From: Lewinellaceae bacterium
Lineage (GTDB): Bacteria; Bacteroidota; Bacteroidia; Chitinophagales; Saprospiraceae
DNA length: 64,000 nucleotides
Direction: 5' to 3'
Assembly: GCA_020636325.1 (NCBI GenBank)
Contig: JACJYC010000004.1
Coordinates: 310,001 to 374,000, forward strand
Shown here: piece by piece, positions 1 to 7,867 of the stretch
Position numbering within the stretch: the stretch's first letter is position 1
Layout: every line of letters begins with the position of its first letter
Made by a program: the position numbers and the translations under genes
The notes under the pieces: model-generated
What the model saw: the letters and a program-made list of their open reading frames with translations, nothing else
Told to the model about the DNA's origin: nothing
Database searches by the model: none

Positions 1-372
1 AAAGCCGCTTCGAAGGTGCAAAAGATTTCGGTGGCCAATAAGTCCTTCACCGCCACGAGCGACCTCATGGACCCGATGCTCTTCTACAGCCGCCCGAAAG
101 GGGAATACATCGGCAAAAAAGAGACCGACAAGGTCATGCTCGATTTCTACCTGGCCAATTGCACCCTGGGAACGGACTATAAGGTCAAAGCTGAGATCAA
201 CGGCGAAGAACATATGATCGACAAGTGGCAGCCGTACTATATCGAAGGGTTGCCCATCGGCGACAATACCATCAAACTCACGCTGGTCGACAAGGACGGT
301 AATATGGTCAATACACCCTTGAATCCGGTGGAAAGGACCTTTACCCTGAAAGCCGACCCGACGGAGCAATAA
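1..372 (+). CDS. C-terminal part of a secreted or lipoprotein of unknown function
   Basis: The reading frame is open from the first base, so the true start lies upstream of the window. The visible 123 residues contain the segments YSRPKGEYIG and VMLDFYLANC, then NGEEHMIDKW and YYIEGLPIGDN, and close with a beta-rich stretch (TIKLTLVDKDGNMV). From memory, similar C-terminal segments occur in small Bacteroidota cell-surface proteins sometimes labelled phosphopeptide-binding; this has not been checked. No catalytic motif is visible. The next gene on the same strand starts about 170 bases downstream. The coding call is firm; the function is not known. Confidence 0.75.
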   Translation, partial: KAASKVQKISVANKSFTATSDLMDPMLFYSRPKGEYIGKKETDKVMLDFYLANCTLGTDYKVKAEINGEEHMIDKWQPYYIEGLPIGDNTIKLTLVDKDGNMVNTPLNPVERTFTLKADPTEQ

Positions 373-542
373 TTCCGCCCGGATTCTTAAGCCCGCAGGC
401 TTGCTTAAGCCTGTAGGGATTGAGCAGCCGAACCAGCCGGATGACCAGTGACAAACATCTCTTTTTGAGGTGATTTCCGTCAACATACCTGTAGGTGAAG
501 GAGGGTAAATTTGGGTTATTGTTAGAAACAAACCAACCAACC

Positions 543-995
543 ATGAATCCTAACGTACCGGTATCCGACATTATGACCCGATCGGTTATCACGGTGAATC
601 CCGATGACAAGTTGCCGAAGATCAGAGAGTTGTTCGTCAAGAATAATTTCCATCACCTGCCGGTTGTGGAAAACGGCACCCTGATCGGGATCATCAGCCG
701 GGAGGATTTTCTGCGGGTCTACTATGACCTGTCCAGACAGACCACCGGTAAAACCTGGTCGGATAAATCATTTGTTCATTTAAATGCTTCGGGGATCATG
801 ACCAAAGATCCGATGATCCTGGACCCTGAAGATTCCATTGGCCTTGCAGCAGATGTTTTCCTGGCCAATAAGTTCCATTCACTGCCCATTGTCGAAGACG
901 GGGTATTGACCGGGATTGTTACGGTCCATGACCTGCTGGCCTTCAGTTTCAATTCTCCGGTAGAAACCGGAAAAGAAACGGAGTTTGAAGAGTGA
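543..995 (+). CDS. CBS-domain pair protein
   Basis: A 150-residue protein made of two CBS domains, at about residues 8-65 and 84-140. The hallmarks are VSDIMTRSVITVNPDD, FHHLPVVENGTLIGIISRED, then ASGIMTKDPMILDPED, FHSLPIVEDGVLTGIV. CBS pairs form a Bateman module that binds adenosyl nucleotides and usually regulates a partner. Here no catalytic domain is fused, so it is a stand-alone sensor. I chose ATG 543 because the domain begins right after it; an in-frame GTG at 495 would add 16 low-quality residues. The upstream sequence is A-rich with no clear Shine-Dalgarno, as is usual in Bacteroidota. A strong terminator hairpin follows the stop codon. Confidence 0.9.
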   Translation: MNPNVPVSDIMTRSVITVNPDDKLPKIRELFVKNNFHHLPVVENGTLIGIISREDFLRVYYDLSRQTTGKTWSDKSFVHLNASGIMTKDPMILDPEDSIGLAADVFLANKFHSLPIVEDGVLTGIVTVHDLLAFSFNSPVETGKETEFEE

Positions 996-1035
996 GACGA
1001 TTATGTTTAGGTGAATAATACGATTAGAAGTTTGG

Positions 1036-1070
1036 AATGCCGCGGCCGTTTTCTTGCCGCGGCATTTTTT
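1036..1070 (+). terminator. Rho-independent terminator
   Basis: A 10-bp perfect stem (ATGCCGCGGC at 1037-1046 with GCCGCGGCAT at 1056-1065) has a 9-base loop and runs into a T tract. It lies about 40 bases after the CBS gene and just before the converging BNR gene, so it may act on both transcripts. Confidence 0.85.
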
Positions 1071-1087
1071 ATTGGAACAACGTCAAT

Positions 1088-4000
1088 TCAGTTCACCTCC
1101 GGCTTTGACTTGAGCTTGATCAGGTCGACGGCTTTTTCCTTGATCATTTTGTTCAAATCGGGTACTTCTTCGCTCATGACCTTCCTGTATCTGGTCAATT
1201 GATCATCCACCTTGCCCGTCAGTTCTTTTTTTACCTCATAGGCCTGTTTTGTCGGCCGGTTCTGACCGACGCCGGCATCCGACCCGACCCCCGACAATTT
1301 ATCCGTCAGCCGGATGGGGTAGTTGAGCGGGTCCTGATTGCTCCGGTTTTTGGTTTGATAGAGCGATTCTTCTATTTCGGACAAGGATTTGGAAATGGAC
1401 TTTCCTTTTTCGATGATCTCCTTCATGCTGTCGTCGTCCTTGTAGAGGTCGTTGAACGACTGGATCTGCTTTTTGGCTTCCCGCAGGTCGATAATGGCCT
1501 GGTGAGCTTCGGAGATCTTGTCGCGCACCTCAATCTGGAACTGGAACTGGGCAATGAGGTCCTCTCTGGAAGCATCCGACCGGGGGTCCGGAAGGATTTC
1601 GAATTCCTGTTCCTGGGTGGTTCCGCCGGTTGTTAAACGGACCTTGTACTTACCGGGGAGCGCCGTTGGTCCGGTCAGGCCGCCTGCCCATAGGATAATC
1701 CCAGGGAAAGAAGTTGCGTCCTTATAGCGCATATTCCACACAAAACGGTTGCCGCCTGCCTTGAGGTCGCGCAATTTTTCGCGCTCGTCCTTGGCTTTGG
1801 TTGAATACTCCTTGATCAGGTCGCCGCCCATTTCGTAAAAACCCAGTTTGACGGTCGCCGTATCGGCGGGTTGGCTCTTCAGGTAGAAGTGAACCATAAC
1901 GCCGCCGGGGTGGTTGGCGCCCTCGGTCCTGGAGGGCCGCCGCCCGCGTCCGCCGCCCATCCGGTAGGTCGGCATGGGTTTGTACAGGAAATGGTCGGAT
2001 TTGGCGATATTGTCATTCAACTGGTGCAATACCGTCAGGTCGTCGATGATCCAGAAGGCCCGGCCCTGCGTAGCCGCGATCAGGTTATCGTTTTTAACGG
2101 CCAGGTCGCAGATCGGGACCGTCGGCAAATTCAACTGCAGCGATTGCCAGTTTTCGCCGTCGTCGAAGGAAACGTACATGGCTTTCTCCGTGCCGGCGTA
2201 CAACAACCCTTTTCGCTTGGGGTCGGCCCGCACTACCCGGGTAAATTCGTCTTCCGGAATGCCGTTGACGATCAACCGCCAGGTCTTGCCGTAATCCTCG
2301 GTTTTGTACAGGAAAGGCCTGTAATCGCCCAGTTTATACCGGGTTCCGGCCACATAGGCGCCGCCTTTTACAAACGGATCGGGTTCGATGCTGTTGATCA
2401 TCATCCATTCCGGCATTTTGGCGGGGGTGACATTCGACCAGGACTGGCCGCCGTCCCTGCTCAGGTTGATCAGCCCGTCGTCGCTGCCGACCCAGACAAC
2501 GCCCTCTTCGTATGGCGATTCCGCGCCGGCGAACAGGGTGCAATAGTATTCAACGCTGGTATTGTCTTTGGTGATGGGCCCCCCGGAAGGACCGAGCTTG
2601 GTCGAGTCATTGCGGGTCAGGTCGGGGCTGGCCAGCTCCCAGGAGTCGCCTCCGTTGTAACTGATGTGCACGTGGTTGGAAAGCGCATAAAGCTTCCTGG
2701 GGTTGTTGGGCGAGAAAAAGATGGGGAAATTCCATTGGAACCGGTACTTGGCGCCTTCCGCGCCGTAGCCCATCGGGTTGTCGGGCCAGACGTTGATCGA
2801 CTGCACCTGTTTGGTCCGGTGGTTTACCCGGGTCAGATAACCGCCGTAGCTGCCGCCGTAAACGATGTCATTGTCCAGGGGGTCAACGGCAATATGGGCG
2901 CTTTCACCGCCGGCGGTGGGTTCCCAGTCCCGTTCGCCTATAGAGCCGCCGTCGGTCCGGTGAGCGATCCGGACAGTGGAATTGTCCTGCTGAGCGCCGT
3001 AGATCCGGTACGGGAAATAATTATCGGTAACGACCCGGTAGAACTGGGCGGTAGGCTGATTGCCGTAGGTGGACCAGTTTTCTCCGGCGTCGAAGCTGAC
3101 CTGGGCTCCGCCGTCATCGGCGATGACCATGCGCTGGTTGTCCTCCGGCGCGATCCACAGATCGTGGTGATCGCCGTGGGGTGCGTTAAAGGACTTGAAG
3201 GTGCTGCCGCCGTCGGTAGATTTGTGATAGCTTACATTGAGCACATAAACGATGTTCTCATCCTTGGTATCGGCGTAAATTCTGGAATAATACCAGGCGC
3301 GCTGGCGCAGGGACCGGTCGTCATTGACCTTGCGCCAGGTTTCTCCGGCATCGTCGGAGCGGTATACGCCGCCGTTGTCATTTTCGATTATGGCCCAGAC
3401 GCGATCCGAGTTGGCATAGGAAACGGTAACCCCGACGATGCCCCAGGTTCCTTCCGGCAACCCCTTGTTGGCAGAGATATTGGTCCAGTGATCGCCGCCG
3501 TCGGTGCTTTTCCAAAGAGCCGAACCGTCTCCGCCGCTTTCAAGGCTGTAGGGCGTCCGGCGGATCCGCCAGGTTGCGGCATAGAGGATGCGCGGATTAT
3601 TGGGATCCATGACGAGGTCGACCGCACCGGCATCCGCATTGGCAAACAGGATGCGTTCCCATGTTTGGCCGCCGTCCTTGCTGCGGTATACGCCCCTTTC
3701 TTCGCTGGACTTGTATAGGTCGCCCAGTACGGCCGCATACACCAGGTCAGGGTTTCTGGGGTGTACCCGGATGCGCGGAATATGCCGGGAGTTATCCAGG
3801 CCGATATGCGTCCAGGTTTTGCCGGCGTCGACGGATTTGTACATGCCGTAACCGGAAGAGACGTTGCCCCGTACGGTTACTTCGCCGCCGCCGACATAAA
3901 TGACATTAGGGTCGTATTCGCTGACGGTCACCGCCCCTATGGAGCCGCCGAAAAAACCGTCCGAAATGTTCTCCCAGGTCTGTCCGCCGTCTTTGGTACG

Positions 4001-4294
4001 CCAGACGCCGCCGCCGGTTGCTCCGAAATAAAACAGATTCGGGTGGCCGGGCACCCCGGTAACCGCTGCGGACCTGCCGCCCCGGAACGGACCTATCTCA
4101 CGCCATTCAACGGCGTCGAAAAGGGCGGTTTCAAACCCCGGATTCAGCTCGCCGGCCTGTGCCGGCGGGTCTTTGACTTTCCCGCGCTGGGCGGATAGGG
4201 TAATGCAAAAAAGCAGGCCGGCGAACAGCAGGGTCGCCTTGCCCCAATTCAGGAGGTGGTTGTTTTGGATCATTTTAAGTTGGTTTTGCTTCAT
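1088..4294 (-). CDS. Secreted BNR/Asp-box beta-propeller protein (sortilin/VPS10-like)
   Basis: A 1068-residue exported protein with an N-terminal signal peptide (hydrophobic segment ending ITLSAQ). The body carries about eleven Asp-box motifs of the S-x-D-x-G-x-x-W type, for example TKDGGQTW, SVDAGKTW, SKDGGQTW, SDDAGETW, SFDAGENW, SRDGGQSW and SFDDGENW. They are spread through roughly residues 85-720 and indicate one or two multi-bladed propellers of the sortilin/glycosyl-hydrolase-like kind. The C-terminal ~150 residues are charged and helical (LREAKKQIQSF, KGKSISKSLSEIEES). Such proteins are often labelled glycosyl hydrolase, but no catalytic residues can be assigned from repeats alone, so binding or peptidase-associated roles are equally possible. 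It lies 53 bases downstream of the WG-repeat lipoprotein gene on the same strand. An alternative start is Met8 (4273). Confidence 0.9.
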   Translation of the reverse strand: MKQNQLKMIQNNHLLNWGKATLLFAGLLFCITLSAQRGKVKDPPAQAGELNPGFETALFDAVEWREIGPFRGGRSAAVTGVPGHPNLFYFGATGGGVWRTKDGGQTWENISDGFFGGSIGAVTVSEYDPNVIYVGGGEVTVRGNVSSGYGMYKSVDAGKTWTHIGLDNSRHIPRIRVHPRNPDLVYAAVLGDLYKSSEERGVYRSKDGGQTWERILFANADAGAVDLVMDPNNPRILYAATWRIRRTPYSLESGGDGSALWKSTDGGDHWTNISANKGLPEGTWGIVGVTVSYANSDRVWAIIENDNGGVYRSDDAGETWRKVNDDRSLRQRAWYYSRIYADTKDENIVYVLNVSYHKSTDGGSTFKSFNAPHGDHHDLWIAPEDNQRMVIADDGGAQVSFDAGENWSTYGNQPTAQFYRVVTDNYFPYRIYGAQQDNSTVRIAHRTDGGSIGERDWEPTAGGESAHIAVDPLDNDIVYGGSYGGYLTRVNHRTKQVQSINVWPDNPMGYGAEGAKYRFQWNFPIFFSPNNPRKLYALSNHVHISYNGGDSWELASPDLTRNDSTKLGPSGGPITKDNTSVEYYCTLFAGAESPYEEGVVWVGSDDGLINLSRDGGQSWSNVTPAKMPEWMMINSIEPDPFVKGGAYVAGTRYKLGDYRPFLYKTEDYGKTWRLIVNGIPEDEFTRVVRADPKRKGLLYAGTEKAMYVSFDDGENWQSLQLNLPTVPICDLAVKNDNLIAATQGRAFWIIDDLTVLHQLNDNIAKSDHFLYKPMPTYRMGGGRGRRPSRTEGANHPGGVMVHFYLKSQPADTATVKLGFYEMGGDLIKEYSTKAKDEREKLRDLKAGGNRFVWNMRYKDATSFPGIILWAGGLTGPTALPGKYKVRLTTGGTTQEQEFEILPDPRSDASREDLIAQFQFQIEVRDKISEAHQAIIDLREAKKQIQSFNDLYKDDDSMKEIIEKGKSISKSLSEIEESLYQTKNRSNQDPLNYPIRLTDKLSGVGSDAGVGQNRPTKQAYEVKKELTGKVDDQLTRYRKVMSEEVPDLNKMIKEKAVDLIKLKSKPEVN

Positions 4295-4347
4295 CGGGAT
4301 GAATGTAGCAAGAATTTTTGTAAAAAATGTGCAGAAAACCCCACTGA

Positions 4348-5526
4348 TTACCTCGTCAGCTGGATGGGCGCCAATCCGTCTGCAAAATCCCGGGCTTCGT
4401 AGTAAAAAGGAGGGATCACCGTGTTGCCCTGCCGGTCGATAAAGGCGATTCCCGCCCGGGTGACGGCTCTCGCGAGGCCGTCGTGGAAATCCCAGGCCAG
4501 CCCGAATTCCGGCGGGGTAATGATCTCGCCGTCAATCCCGGCCAAACCCCAGAACTCGTCGACGGCGTAAGGTGCGATGCCTTCTGAAAAGGTGTACAGC
4601 TGATCGAACCGGATGGGGTGAATCTCATTTCCGTTTTGGTCAATGACGCCGAACTTGCCGTTGAGCGCTACATTCCATCGGTTGGGGCCCGAGTGCAGCA
4701 CCTGATCGAAAGTGGCCGGCACGACGAATTTGCCTGAAGTATTGATGAGCCCGTAACCGTTCTCGCTTTTGGCGGGCGCCAGCCCATCCTGGAAATCGCC
4801 TGCGGATTGAAATGCCGGCTGAATGACCCATTTGCCGCGGGCATCCATGAAACCGAAAAGCCCGTCCTGTTTGAGCCTGACAAACCCTTCGGAAAAACTG
4901 CTGACCCGCTGGAATTGGGGCGGAATGACCCATTTGCCGTTTGTGTCTATAATGCCCCAGCGGCCGTCCTGCCTGGCGCCGGCATAGCCGTTTTCAAAAC
5001 CGGCCGCCTGCTCATAGGCAGGTGGTATGACTGTTGTACCTGTGGTATCCATAAAACCGTAAAGCTCGCCCTGCCTGATGACGGAGCGGCCTCCCTGAAA
5101 ATCGTCGGCTTGTTCCCAAACGGGCGGAATGGCCCAGCTTCCGTCGGGGCGCAAAAAGCCCATACTGTCCTGAAAGGTCAGCACCCTGGCCAACCCTTCG
5201 CAGAACGGCCAGGCCGCTTTGAATTGTACAGGGATCCTGGTCCGGCCCTGTTTGTCGATGAATCCCCATTTGCCCCGGAGCCGGACAACCGCCAGGCCTT
5301 CGGAAAACGGCCGGACTTCGTCGAATACGGCGGGAATGACCTGGCGGCCGCTGAGGTCCATAAATCCCCATTTGAACGGCTCCTCCGGATAGTCCGTTTC
5401 GGGGGGCGGCAATTCGCTTGTTTCCCGGCTTTCGGCCGGGCGGTCCTGTTTGCAACCGCTATGGAGGAACAACGGAGCGATCAGAAAAACAAGCAATATC
5501 CGCAGTAGGTGTACCTTTTCGTTCAT
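4348..5526 (-). CDS. WG-repeat lipoprotein
   Basis: A 392-residue predicted lipoprotein. The signal peptide ends in a lipobox-like FLHSGC, which places the mature N-terminal Cys near residue 25. The rest is about ten tandem WG repeats of ~34 residues, each with a core such as KWGFIDKQGRTRIPVQF or RWGIIDTNGKWVIPPQF followed by an FSEGLA-type turn. WG repeats (WG_beta_rep) form beta-rich surface modules of unknown ligand. The repeats run to the C terminus with no enzymatic domain. It sits between the nrtR gene (46 bases upstream of its start) and the BNR protein, all on the minus strand, so co-transcription is possible but not shown. Confidence 0.9.
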   Translation of the reverse strand: MNEKVHLLRILLVFLIAPLFLHSGCKQDRPAESRETSELPPPETDYPEEPFKWGFMDLSGRQVIPAVFDEVRPFSEGLAVVRLRGKWGFIDKQGRTRIPVQFKAAWPFCEGLARVLTFQDSMGFLRPDGSWAIPPVWEQADDFQGGRSVIRQGELYGFMDTTGTTVIPPAYEQAAGFENGYAGARQDGRWGIIDTNGKWVIPPQFQRVSSFSEGFVRLKQDGLFGFMDARGKWVIQPAFQSAGDFQDGLAPAKSENGYGLINTSGKFVVPATFDQVLHSGPNRWNVALNGKFGVIDQNGNEIHPIRFDQLYTFSEGIAPYAVDEFWGLAGIDGEIITPPEFGLAWDFHDGLARAVTRAGIAFIDRQGNTVIPPFYYEARDFADGLAPIQLTR

Positions 5527-5572
5527 ATGCCTCGATAGGGTGGTTTTATCCGGTCAGGGAGCGGTTGCGCGA

Positions 5573-6292
5573 TCAGATCTCGAAATCGACGCCTCTTTTG
5601 ATCAGGTCCTCGTACCTGGCTTTGGCCATGGCTTCGTAGCGATCCTTGTCAAAACTGTACAACATGGCGGGGCGATGGGCTACACCGGCCTGTTTGCCGG
5701 CTTCCTTTAGGACCCCCATCTGAAGGATCCGTTTCCTGAAATTCCGCTTGTTCAGTCCTTCCTCCACCCCCAGGATGGTTTCATACAGTTTTTGCAATTG
5801 GGAAAGGGTGAATTTCTCCGGCAGCAGCTCGAAACCGATGGGCTGGTAACGGACCTTGGCTTTCAACCGGTTGACTGCCGCCTCCAGGATTCTGGCATGG
5901 TCAAATGCCAACCCAGGTATCTTTCCCAACTCGAACCATTCCACATTTCTGGCGTCGGAGGCTGCCCTGACCGGGTGTTCAGCCAGGTTGACCAGCGCGA
6001 AGTAGGCCACGCTCACAACCCTGCCGCGCGGGTCCCGGTCCGGATCGCCGAAAGTGAACAGTTGCTCGATAAATACGTCCCTGACGCCGGTTTCTTCCTC
6101 CAGCTCACGCAAAGCCGCGGACTCCAGGTCTTCCTTCATGTCCACAAATCCTCCCGGAAGCGCCCAGGAATCCTTGAAGGGTTCATGTCCTCGCTGGATG
6201 AGCAAAACCTTCAGGTGGTCGCTTTCATCCAGACCGAAGATGACGCAATCCACGGTCAGGGCCGGGCGCGGATATTCGTAGGTGTACGGCAT
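5573..6292 (-). CDS. nrtR: NrtR-type Nudix transcriptional regulator
   Basis: A 239-residue protein with an N-terminal Nudix domain and a C-terminal winged helix, the architecture of NrtR regulators that sense ADP-ribose and control NAD biosynthesis genes. The Nudix signature is complete (G-FVDMK-E-DLESAAL-RE-L-EEETGV, about residues 48-70), so residual hydrolase activity cannot be excluded. The C-terminal part (FTLSQLQKLYETIL to NFRKRILQMGVL) matches the DNA-binding helix region of the family. It starts 39 bases after the stop of the nicotinate phosphoribosyltransferase gene on the same strand, which fits NAD regulation rather than the related arabinose regulator AraR. The pair is probably an operon under the palindrome at the pncB start. 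Confidence 0.88.
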   Translation of the reverse strand: MPYTYEYPRPALTVDCVIFGLDESDHLKVLLIQRGHEPFKDSWALPGGFVDMKEDLESAALRELEEETGVRDVFIEQLFTFGDPDRDPRGRVVSVAYFALVNLAEHPVRAASDARNVEWFELGKIPGLAFDHARILEAAVNRLKAKVRYQPIGFELLPEKFTLSQLQKLYETILGVEEGLNKRNFRKRILQMGVLKEAGKQAGVAHRPAMLYSFDKDRYEAMAKARYEDLIKRGVDFEI

Positions 6293-6331
6293 GTGCTGTT
6301 AAAATATTGAATTTTATGCAATTGACCCGGA

Positions 6332-7795
6332 TTAAATTGATCGGGGCGCATGTCCGCTTTCGGATTGGGGGACATCATTCCGTTCGATCAGGGCCAATTT
6401 TCGTTGTTTCATATGGTCGGACAGGACAACCGGGTATTCCCGGCCTTCCCACCCGTCGAAGAGGCCGCGCTGCGCGCTGCAGTTCGCCCGGACGAGCGGC
6501 AACGCGGGCGGCTGATAAACCAGTTTGCCTTCCCGGAAAACGGGAATCAGGAGGTCCTCGAAATGCGAAACGCTGCCGGACTGCAGGGTTTCAGCGCCGG
6601 GGGAGGATTCATCGGCATCAAAGATCAGGTCTCCGGCAGGCTGTCCCTGGTGGTCAAAAAAACGCCGCACCTGCAACAGGCCCGGGTTGGTTGTCTTCTC
6701 AGGGGTTTCGGAAAGTTTGATCTTGTATTCCCAATTGCCGGGGCTTTTTTCGAGGGCGGAAAGCTTGTAGACGCCCCCCAGCGCCGGCTGGCCGAATGCG
6801 GTGACCAGTTTGGTGCCTACGCCCCAGGCGTCCACCTTTGCGCCTTGTTGCTTGAGCCGCGTGATGGCGTCTTCATCCAGGTCATTACTGGCCAGGATGA
6901 GGGTGTCGTTGAAGCCGGCCTCGTCCAGTATCTTCCGGGCCTGTACGCTCAAAACAGCCAGGTCGCCGCTGTCCAGCCGGATGCCGGACAGGTTATAGCC
7001 CCTTTGACGGAGTTGCCGGCCGACGATGACGGCGTTTTCCACCCCTTTCAGCGTGTCGTAAGTGTCGACCAGCAGGATGCAATTGCCGGGCATGACCGAG
7101 CTGTAGGCTTCGAAGGCTGAAAGTTCATCCTCAAAGCACATGACCCAGCTGTGCGCATGCGTTCCTTTGACGGGAATGCCGTAGATCTTTCCGGCCAGCA
7201 GGTTGCTTGTGGCATCGCATCCCCCGATATAAGCCGATCTGGCGGCTGTCAGGCCGCCGTCGGGCCCTTGCGCCCTGCGGAGTCCGAATTCAAGCACGGT
7301 ATCGCCTTGAGCGGCTTGCACGACCCTGGCCGCTTTGGTGGCCACCAGCGTGGAATAATTGATCAGGTTGAGCAAGGCGGTTTCGATGAGCTGGGCCTCA
7401 ATAAGCGGGCCGTCGATGCGCATCAAGGGTTCAAACGGAAAGGAAACGACGCCTTCGGGCATGGCCCAGACGTCGCATGAAAAGCGGAACCGTTGGAGAT
7501 AATTGAGGAATCCTTCGTCAAAGAGGTTTTTCCCGTTGACGTCCCGGAGGTTGCCCAGGTAATGGACGTCCTGATCGGAGAACCGGAGATTTTCCAGGTA
7601 ATCGACGGCCATGGCCAGGCCGGCGGTAACGGTACCGGCGCCGCCGAAAGGGGCGTGGCGGTAAAACAGCTGAAAGGATGCTTTTTTCGAATAGATGCCC
7701 GTTTTCCAGTAACCGTAGGCCATGGTCAGTTGGTACAGGTCGGTCATCAACCCCGTGAAGGGGCGGTAAATTTCAGGGAAATGCGAAAAAAACAT
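6332..7795 (-). CDS. pncB: Nicotinate phosphoribosyltransferase
   Basis: A 487-residue enzyme of the NAPRTase family, which joins nicotinate and PRPP to give nicotinate mononucleotide in the cytoplasmic Preiss-Handler NAD salvage route. Recognisable segments are TDLYQLTMAYGYWKTG near the N terminus, FELLYRHAPF-like FQLFYRHAPFGG, EFGLRRAQGPDGGLTAARSA around residues 170-190, GTHAHSWVM, the phosphate-binding area LLVDTYDTLKGVENA, IRLDSGDLA and WGVGTKLVTAFGQPALGGVYKL. The length is normal for the family. The ATG at 7793-7795 sits at the very edge of a 33-bp palindrome, so repressor binding there should block initiation. The gene is followed by nrtR, giving a likely self-regulated pncB-nrtR operon. 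Confidence 0.95.
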   Translation of the reverse strand: MFFSHFPEIYRPFTGLMTDLYQLTMAYGYWKTGIYSKKASFQLFYRHAPFGGAGTVTAGLAMAVDYLENLRFSDQDVHYLGNLRDVNGKNLFDEGFLNYLQRFRFSCDVWAMPEGVVSFPFEPLMRIDGPLIEAQLIETALLNLINYSTLVATKAARVVQAAQGDTVLEFGLRRAQGPDGGLTAARSAYIGGCDATSNLLAGKIYGIPVKGTHAHSWVMCFEDELSAFEAYSSVMPGNCILLVDTYDTLKGVENAVIVGRQLRQRGYNLSGIRLDSGDLAVLSVQARKILDEAGFNDTLILASNDLDEDAITRLKQQGAKVDAWGVGTKLVTAFGQPALGGVYKLSALEKSPGNWEYKIKLSETPEKTTNPGLLQVRRFFDHQGQPAGDLIFDADESSPGAETLQSGSVSHFEDLLIPVFREGKLVYQPPALPLVRANCSAQRGLFDGWEGREYPVVLSDHMKQRKLALIERNDVPQSESGHAPRSI

Positions 7796-7827
7796 CTACC
7801 TTAGTTTAAATTTTAAACTAAGGTAGA
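7795..7827 (-). promoter_or_regulatory. Palindromic operator at the pncB start, candidate NrtR site
   Basis: The 16-base left arm (7795-7810, TCTACCTTAGTTTAAA) and right arm (7812-7827) are exact reverse complements around a single T. The palindrome begins within the pncB start codon. Its place ahead of a pncB-nrtR pair makes an NrtR operator the natural reading. The site assignment is inferred from position and symmetry, not from a verified motif. Confidence 0.75.
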
Positions 7828-7867
7828 GTGGATTTGTCAATATTCAAAATGAAAAAATGAGATTCTG

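Noticed and set aside
1871..3718. 615-codon plus-strand ORF
   Set aside because: It lies wholly opposite the BNR-repeat gene, whose minus-strand frame has a signal peptide and clear Asp-box repeats; the plus ORF is a GC-rich shadow.
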